This document shows positions 59,297 to 64,000 of a stretch of 64,000 bases of DNA, in pieces. Each line of letters opens with the position of its first letter. The first letter of the stretch is position 1. The notes under the pieces were generated by a model. That model searched no databases, was not told where the DNA came from, and saw nothing but the letters and a program-made list of their open reading frames with translations. Position numbers and translations under genes: made by a program. The stretch is from Chitinophaga pinensis (GTDB lineage Bacteria; Bacteroidota; Bacteroidia; Chitinophagales; Chitinophagaceae). Location: NCBI GenBank assembly GCA_943333125.1, contig CALQSB010000001.1, forward strand, positions 62,001-126,000. The letters run 5' to 3'.

Positions 59297-62038
59297 ATGA
59301 AGGATTTTCAATATATCACCAACGCCACACCTAATCACATTGAAAGTTTATATCAGGACTTTTTAAAAAACCCTGAAAGTATTGATGTTGATTTGCGTAA
59401 ATTTTTTGAAGGATTTGATTTTGCAATGGCAACAATGCCCCAGCCTGTTAGTAATGGAAAGCCTATAGCTGGATTAAATAATAGTCAGCTGGAAAAAGAA
59501 TTTTCTGTTTTTCAACTGATTCAGGCCTATAAAAGAAAAGCGCATCTTATCGCTAAAACAAATCCCATCAGAGAGCGAAGAAACAGAAACGCGAATCTTG
59601 AATTGTCTTATTTCGGATTAAGTGACGCTGATCTTACTATAGAATTTGAGTCTGGTAAATTTATTGGGTTAGGCAGAACCACACTGAGTAAAATACTGGA
59701 GCAATTACAAAAATCATATACGCATCACATTGGGCTTGAGTTTTCCTATATTAATGATACAGAAAAAATAGAATGGCTTACCCATGCACTGGAAAATACA
59801 GTTCACGAGCCTGTATCACTTACTCAGAAAAAAAGAATACTGCAGAAATTGAATGAGGGCGTCATGTTTGAAAAGTTCCTTCATACAAAATATATCGGGC
59901 AAAAAAGATTCAGCTTAGAGGGCGGCGAAACTACAATTGCAGCATTAGATGCAATCATCAATATTTCTGCTGAAAATAAAGTTCAGGAAGTAGTCATCGG
60001 TATGGCACACAGAGGCAGGCTCAATGTGTTGGCTAATGTTCTTGGAAAAACTTATGAAGAAATATTTAATGAATTTGAAGGGAACGCAACTCCCGATACT
60101 ACTATGGGTAGCGGCGATGTAAAATATCACCTTGGATTCAGCAGCGATGTGAATACTCCTTCAGGAAATAAAATTCACCTTAAACTTTGTCCCAACCCTT
60201 CACATCTTGAAGCGGTTAATCCTGTTGTAATTGGCTATTCAAGAAGCAAGGCAGACGTCATGCATGATAGCAACTACGACAGTATTTTGCCAATTCTTAT
60301 TCATGGTGATGCATCTGTTGCCGGCCAGGGAATTGTGTATGAAGTTTTGCAAATGAGTAATCTGAAAGGATACAATACTGGCGGTACCATACATTATGTC
60401 ATTAATAATCAGATAGGCTTTACCACCGACTTTGACGACGCCAGAAGTTCAAATTATGCCACTTCAATAGCGGCATTAGTTCAGGCTCCTGTATTTCATG
60501 TAAATGGAGATGATCCGGAAGCGGTAGTTAAAGTTTCGGAGATAGCCACACGTTATCGCCAGAAATTTAATGCAGATATTTTTATCGATATGGTTTGTTA
60601 CCGCAGACACGGCCATAACGAAGGCGATGAGCCGAAGTTTACACAACCGCAGCTTTATGCGTTGATTGATAAACATCTTAATCCAAGAGAAGTATATACT
60701 CAATTCTTAATTGAGAACGGAGAGCCGGACGCAAAGTCTTTGGCTAAAGAAATGGAGCAGCAGTTTCTGAAAGAATTACAGGAAAGGTTAGACGAAGTAA
60801 AACAAAATCCATTACCATACCAATATCAGAAGCCAGAACTTTGGTGGCAGAAACTTAGAAAAGCAACTTCGGAAGATTTTTTAAAATCACCGGATACGGC
60901 AATTAAAATGGAATCGCTTAATTCGATGTTTGATAGTCTTATGAAATGGCCGGCAGATTTTAAGCCATTAAAAAAAATAGAAAAATTACTTCAGGATAAA
61001 ATAAAATTATTTCAGGATCAAAATAAAATAGACTGGGCTACCGCTGAACTTCTAGCTTATGCAAGCCTAGTAAATGATGGAAAAGATGTAAGAATGAGTG
61101 GCCAGGATGTGAAACGCGGCACATTCAGTCACCGCCATGCTATTTTATTTGATGAAAAAACCAATTCGGAATACAGCCGGTTACAGTCCTTCTCAAAAGA
61201 AACTTCGAAATTCAGGATTTATAATTCTTTATTGAGTGAATATGCAGTTTTGGGATTTGAATATGGGTACGCACTGGCTAACCCAAATACGTTGGTTTTA
61301 TGGGAAGCTCAATTCGGAGACTTTTGCAACGGCGCTCAAATTATTATTGATCAGTTTATTTCTTCCGCAGAAACAAAATGGCAAATCATGAATGGTTTGG
61401 TAATGTTGCTTCCTCATGGATACGAAGGTCAGGGCCCCGAACACAGTAGTGCAAGACTAGAAAGATTTTTACAGCAATGTGCTGAATTAAATATGGTAGT
61501 TACCAATATTACTACTGCAGCCAATTTGTTTCACGCTTTACGCAGACAATTAACCTGGGAATTCAGAAAACCACTCATTAATTTTTCGCCTAAAGCCAAT
61601 TTAAGACATCCTGGAAGCTATTCCGATTTGACTGATTTTACAACGGGGGGCTTTAAGGAGGTTATTGATGACAAATCAATCAGCGATGCTTCATTAGTGA
61701 AAAAAGTGTTGATGTGCAGTGGTAAAATATATTTTGACCTGGAAGAAAAACGTCAAAAAGAAAACAGAACCGATATCGCAATCGTCAGGATAGAACAATT
61801 TTATCCATTACCACAAAATCAATTGGATGCACTGTACAAAAAATATTCAAAAGCCATCTGGTACTGGATACAGGAGGAACCCTTAAATATGGGTGCAGCC
61901 ACATATCTTAGAATGAATCTCAAAAATATTAATTTCTATATTTTCAGCAGAATGGCCAGTGCTGCTACAGCAACCGGTTATGCAAAAATCCATGCAAAAG
62001 AACAAGCCGAAATTTTAAATGCAGCATTCAATAAATAA
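59297..62038 (+). CDS. sucA: 2-oxoglutarate dehydrogenase E1 component
   Basis: 913 residues from the ATG at 59297 (a TTG four codons upstream is not needed). SucA decarboxylates 2-oxoglutarate with ThDP and passes succinyl to E2. Motifs: the N-terminal E2-binding helix YITNATPNHIESLYQDFL, GMAHRGRLNVLANVLGK, the ThDP site HGDASVAGQGIVYEVLQMS and VINNQIGFTTDF, YRRHGHNEGDEP, and the pyrimidine-domain WEAQFGDFCNGAQIIIDQF. The E2 gene (sucB) is not adjacent here, unlike many genomes. A -7-like element (GATATTTG, about 59239-59246) lies upstream. Confidence 0.98.
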   Translation: MKDFQYITNATPNHIESLYQDFLKNPESIDVDLRKFFEGFDFAMATMPQPVSNGKPIAGLNNSQLEKEFSVFQLIQAYKRKAHLIAKTNPIRERRNRNANLELSYFGLSDADLTIEFESGKFIGLGRTTLSKILEQLQKSYTHHIGLEFSYINDTEKIEWLTHALENTVHEPVSLTQKKRILQKLNEGVMFEKFLHTKYIGQKRFSLEGGETTIAALDAIINISAENKVQEVVIGMAHRGRLNVLANVLGKTYEEIFNEFEGNATPDTTMGSGDVKYHLGFSSDVNTPSGNKIHLKLCPNPSHLEAVNPVVIGYSRSKADVMHDSNYDSILPILIHGDASVAGQGIVYEVLQMSNLKGYNTGGTIHYVINNQIGFTTDFDDARSSNYATSIAALVQAPVFHVNGDDPEAVVKVSEIATRYRQKFNADIFIDMVCYRRHGHNEGDEPKFTQPQLYALIDKHLNPREVYTQFLIENGEPDAKSLAKEMEQQFLKELQERLDEVKQNPLPYQYQKPELWWQKLRKATSEDFLKSPDTAIKMESLNSMFDSLMKWPADFKPLKKIEKLLQDKIKLFQDQNKIDWATAELLAYASLVNDGKDVRMSGQDVKRGTFSHRHAILFDEKTNSEYSRLQSFSKETSKFRIYNSLLSEYAVLGFEYGYALANPNTLVLWEAQFGDFCNGAQIIIDQFISSAETKWQIMNGLVMLLPHGYEGQGPEHSSARLERFLQQCAELNMVVTNITTAANLFHALRRQLTWEFRKPLINFSPKANLRHPGSYSDLTDFTTGGFKEVIDDKSISDASLVKKVLMCSGKIYFDLEEKRQKENRTDIAIVRIEQFYPLPQNQLDALYKKYSKAIWYWIQEEPLNMGAATYLRMNLKNINFYIFSRMASAATATGYAKIHAKEQAEILNAAFNK

Positions 62039-62077
62039 AAATTTTCAAAGTCGGCAATATACAAAATAGCGTTTTAT

Positions 62078-63409
62078 ATGTTTCAAAATTTAAGTGAGAA
62101 GTTAGAAAGTGCTTTCAAAAATATTAAAGGTCAGGGGAGAATCACTGATCTGAATATAGCCAATACGTTAAAGGATATTCGACGTGCACTGGTAGATGCG
62201 GATGTGAATTACAAAATTGCCAAAGAGTTTACTGAAAAAGTAAAAGAAACGGCTTTAGGCACAAAAGTTTTGCTTGCTGTAAATCCCGGGCAGCAGATGG
62301 TGAAGATTGTTCAGGATGAACTTACTGATTTAATGGGTGGTGTTGCCTCTGATTTTAATACTTCAGGTAATCCGGCGATTATTTTAATTGCAGGGTTGCA
62401 GGGAAGCGGTAAAACTACTTTTAGTGGCAAGCTGGCTAATTATCTAAAAACCAAAAAAGGCAAATCTCCATTACTGGTTGCTGCGGATATTTATCGTCCG
62501 GCGGCGATTGATCAATTGGAAGTTTTAGGTGGACAAATTGGTGTTGATGTTTATTGTGAAAGAGAAAATAAAGATGCCGTTTCAATTGTTCAGAATGCCA
62601 TTAAAGAAGCGAAATCAAAAAATAAAAATGTCATCATTATTGATACGGCCGGTCGTTTGGCAGTTGATGAAGTGATGATGACAGAGGTAGCTAACATTAA
62701 AGCGTCAGTTAATCCACAGGAAATATTGTTTGTGGTAGATAGCATGACTGGGCAGGATGCGGTGAACACAGCTGCAGCATTTAATGAAAGGCTGGATTTC
62801 AGTGGAGTTGTATTGACCAAATTGGATGGTGATACCAGAGGTGGTGCTGCTTTATCTATTAAATACACGGTTAACAAACCTATTAAGTTCAGTAGCAGTG
62901 GAGAGAAAATGGATACGCTGGACGTGTTTTATCCCGAAAGGATGGCTCAGCGAATCCTGGGAATGGGTGATATTGTAAGTCTGGTTGAAAAAGCTCAGGA
63001 ACAATTTGATGAAGCGGAAGCCGCAAAGCTTGAAAAGAAAATCAGAAAAAATCAATTTGATTTCGAAGATTTTAAAACCCAGTTGCAGCAAATAAAGAAA
63101 ATGGGTAATCTGAAAGATTTAATGGGAATGATTCCTGGAGTAGGCAAGCAAATAAAAGACCTTGATATTAATGACGATGCCTTTAAAGGAATAGAAGCGA
63201 TGATTAACTCAATGACAATGCAGGAGCGTAGAAATCCTGATATTATCAATCCTAGCAGAAAGCAAAGAATTGCCAAAGGAAGCGGCAAGGATTTAAATGA
63301 ACTTAATCAGTTTATCAAGCAATTTGATCAGATGAAAGATATGATGAAAATGATGAACAAGATGCCGATGGGCAGGATGCCTGGTATGGGGGGAATGGGG
63401 AAGAGGTAG
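62078..63409 (+). CDS. ffh: Signal recognition particle protein Ffh
   Basis: 443 residues. N domain at 1-90; G domain with P-loop GLQGSGKTT at 106-114, DTAGRLAVDE, and TKLDGDTRGGAALS; M domain from about 300 with the Met-rich C-terminus (MMKMMNKMPMGRMPGMG). Ffh binds signal sequences and 4.5S RNA to target nascent membrane proteins. The stop is followed within 8 bp by a GC-rich repeat. Confidence 0.98.
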   Translation: MFQNLSEKLESAFKNIKGQGRITDLNIANTLKDIRRALVDADVNYKIAKEFTEKVKETALGTKVLLAVNPGQQMVKIVQDELTDLMGGVASDFNTSGNPAIILIAGLQGSGKTTFSGKLANYLKTKKGKSPLLVAADIYRPAAIDQLEVLGGQIGVDVYCERENKDAVSIVQNAIKEAKSKNKNVIIIDTAGRLAVDEVMMTEVANIKASVNPQEILFVVDSMTGQDAVNTAAAFNERLDFSGVVLTKLDGDTRGGAALSIKYTVNKPIKFSSSGEKMDTLDVFYPERMAQRILGMGDIVSLVEKAQEQFDEAEAAKLEKKIRKNQFDFEDFKTQLQQIKKMGNLKDLMGMIPGVGKQIKDLDINDDAFKGIEAMINSMTMQERRNPDIINPSRKQRIAKGSGKDLNELNQFIKQFDQMKDMMKMMNKMPMGRMPGMGGMGKR

Positions 63410-63416
63410 GAGGGTG

Positions 63417-63445
63417 GCCCCCTCAATGCCCCGAAGGGGGAAGTT
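63417..63445. repeat. GC-rich hairpin repeat after ffh
   Basis: GGCCCCCCCTCAATG then CCCCGAAGGGGGAAGTT is a reverse-orientation copy of the element found at 10650-10679 and related to the 29-bp element at 10874-10902. Confidence 0.7.
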
Positions 63446-63517
63446 GATTGTGTTTTGAGAATTAGGAATTCATTTTTGTTTTAAGCTCACCATTTTTACT
63501 CTAAAAAACAGAAGGAA

Positions 63518-64000
63518 ATGAAAAAAAACATTTTTATATTTTTTCTGTTAACTGTTTCTAAAGTGTTTGGACAAACCGAGACCGCACAAGACTTTGGGTT
63601 TAGACATCTTGTTTTCAAATACAAATCAGACAGTATTGATGTCTTAATAAAATCAAAAAAAGGCGAAGAAAATATGCCCAAACCTATTTTCTTTTTTTGC
63701 CAAGGAAGTTTGCCGATTCCATTGATTATATACGAAGGAAAAGACGTTTATGGCACTTTCCCGTTTAACCCAGACAGCCTATCCAACTATTATCATTTGG
63801 TCATTATCAGTAAACCGTACATACCACTTATTGCTGACGTTCGAATCCTGAAATCAGACTTTACATATGTTGACAGTACTGGAAAATTTCCTAAAGAATA
63901 CATCGAAAGGAATTTATTAAGTTATTATGTTCCAAGAAATATTGCCATCATAAAATATTTACAACAACAATCGTGGGTTTCTAAAAATCGGCTTGTTGTT
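63518..64000 (+). CDS. Secreted protein, possible alpha/beta hydrolase (partial, runs off right edge)
   Basis: From the ATG at 63518, 161 codons are visible with no stop. The N-terminus is a signal peptide (MKKNIFIFFLLTVSKVFGQ). The mature part contains MPKPIFFFCQGSLPIPLIIY, like the oxyanion-side strand of alpha/beta hydrolases, and SYYVPRNIAIIKYLQQQSW near a hydrolase-like helix. The nucleophile elbow would lie beyond the edge (a start of strand ...KNRLVV is visible). A ribosome-binding-like GAAGGAA lies just before the ATG. The hydrolase call is tentative. Confidence 0.5.
   Translation, partial: MKKNIFIFFLLTVSKVFGQTETAQDFGFRHLVFKYKSDSIDVLIKSKKGEENMPKPIFFFCQGSLPIPLIIYEGKDVYGTFPFNPDSLSNYYHLVIISKPYIPLIADVRILKSDFTYVDSTGKFPKEYIERNLLSYYVPRNIAIIKYLQQQSWVSKNRLVV

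Noticed and set aside
1..64000. Defence or secretion islands, prophage, insertion sequence, tRNA or rRNA genes
   Set aside because: No transposase, integrase, Cas, toxin-antitoxin or restriction complex was found, and no tRNA or rRNA was recognised; the gene content is mostly core metabolism and surface proteins.

Overview
The window is an ordinary stretch of chromosome from a Bacteroidota bacterium, most likely of the Chitinophagaceae or a close relative. The evidence is low GC by eye, promoters of the Bacteroidota type (TTG or TTTG, a gap of about 18-21, then TAnnTTTG), two cell-surface proteins with type IX secretion (T9SS) C-terminal sorting domains, several lipoproteins with SusE/carboxypeptidase-regulatory style architecture, an ABC exporter-type heme system (ccmBCD), fused alpha/beta 2-oxoacid dehydrogenase E1, and few Shine-Dalgarno sites. 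It looks aerobic and heterotrophic: SucA, two isocitrate dehydrogenases, proton-translocating transhydrogenase and cytochrome c maturation genes are all present.

Layout. 1-6.3 kb: DUF1573 protein (cut by the window edge), 2-oxoacid dehydrogenase E1, YebC, an LDH2-family dehydrogenase, QueA. 6.4-14.6 kb: oligopeptide-type ABC ATPase, AMP nucleosidase, subtilase lipoprotein, orphan HsdR-N nuclease-fold protein, glutamate dehydrogenase, ccmD-ccmC-ccmB. 14.7-20.7 kb: reprolysin-like T9SS metalloprotease, thymidine kinase, a conserved hypothetical, and Kdo transferase WaaA. 20.8-29.4 kb: a tight + strand operon of seven nucleotide-sugar enzymes (aminotransferase, Ugd, UDP-xylose synthase, a second UDP-sugar dehydrogenase, 4-epimerase, RmlC, RmlD) followed by a THUMP RNA methyltransferase. 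29.6-38.5 kb: two unlike isocitrate dehydrogenases side by side, a 940-residue T9SS protein with internal repeats, and two lipoproteins with a GNAT acetyltransferase between them. 38.7-43.8 kb: MnmA, ThyA, a DinB-like protein, a four-helix-bundle protein, FolA, a methyltransferase. 43.8-52 kb: three-gene transhydrogenase, NOL1/NOP2/Sun methyltransferase, LysM and C1-peptidase secreted proteins, paired YeeE/YedE transporters. 52.2-64 kb: PIF1-like/HRDC helicase, RRM protein, rpsF-rpsR-rplI, M14 peptidase, rpsT, sucA, ffh, and the 5' part of a secreted protein.

How genes work together: thyA and folA lie 1.5 kb apart and tdk is also present (dTMP supply). The sugar operon would make UDP-glucuronate, UDP-xylose, probably an N-acetylhexosaminuronate, and late dTDP-rhamnose intermediates for surface polysaccharide, and it sits beside waaA (LPS core). 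PntAA/PntAB/PntB and the IDHs set NADPH supply.

I see no CRISPR array, tRNA, rRNA, insertion sequence, prophage or defence island. The strongest unexplained signal is not a gene system but the intergenic space. Between many genes lie mixtures of at least eight short repeat families, including a 29-bp GC-rich hairpin element present in three identical and several diverged copies. These reach into genes and appear to supply stop codons, C-terminal residues and one start codon.
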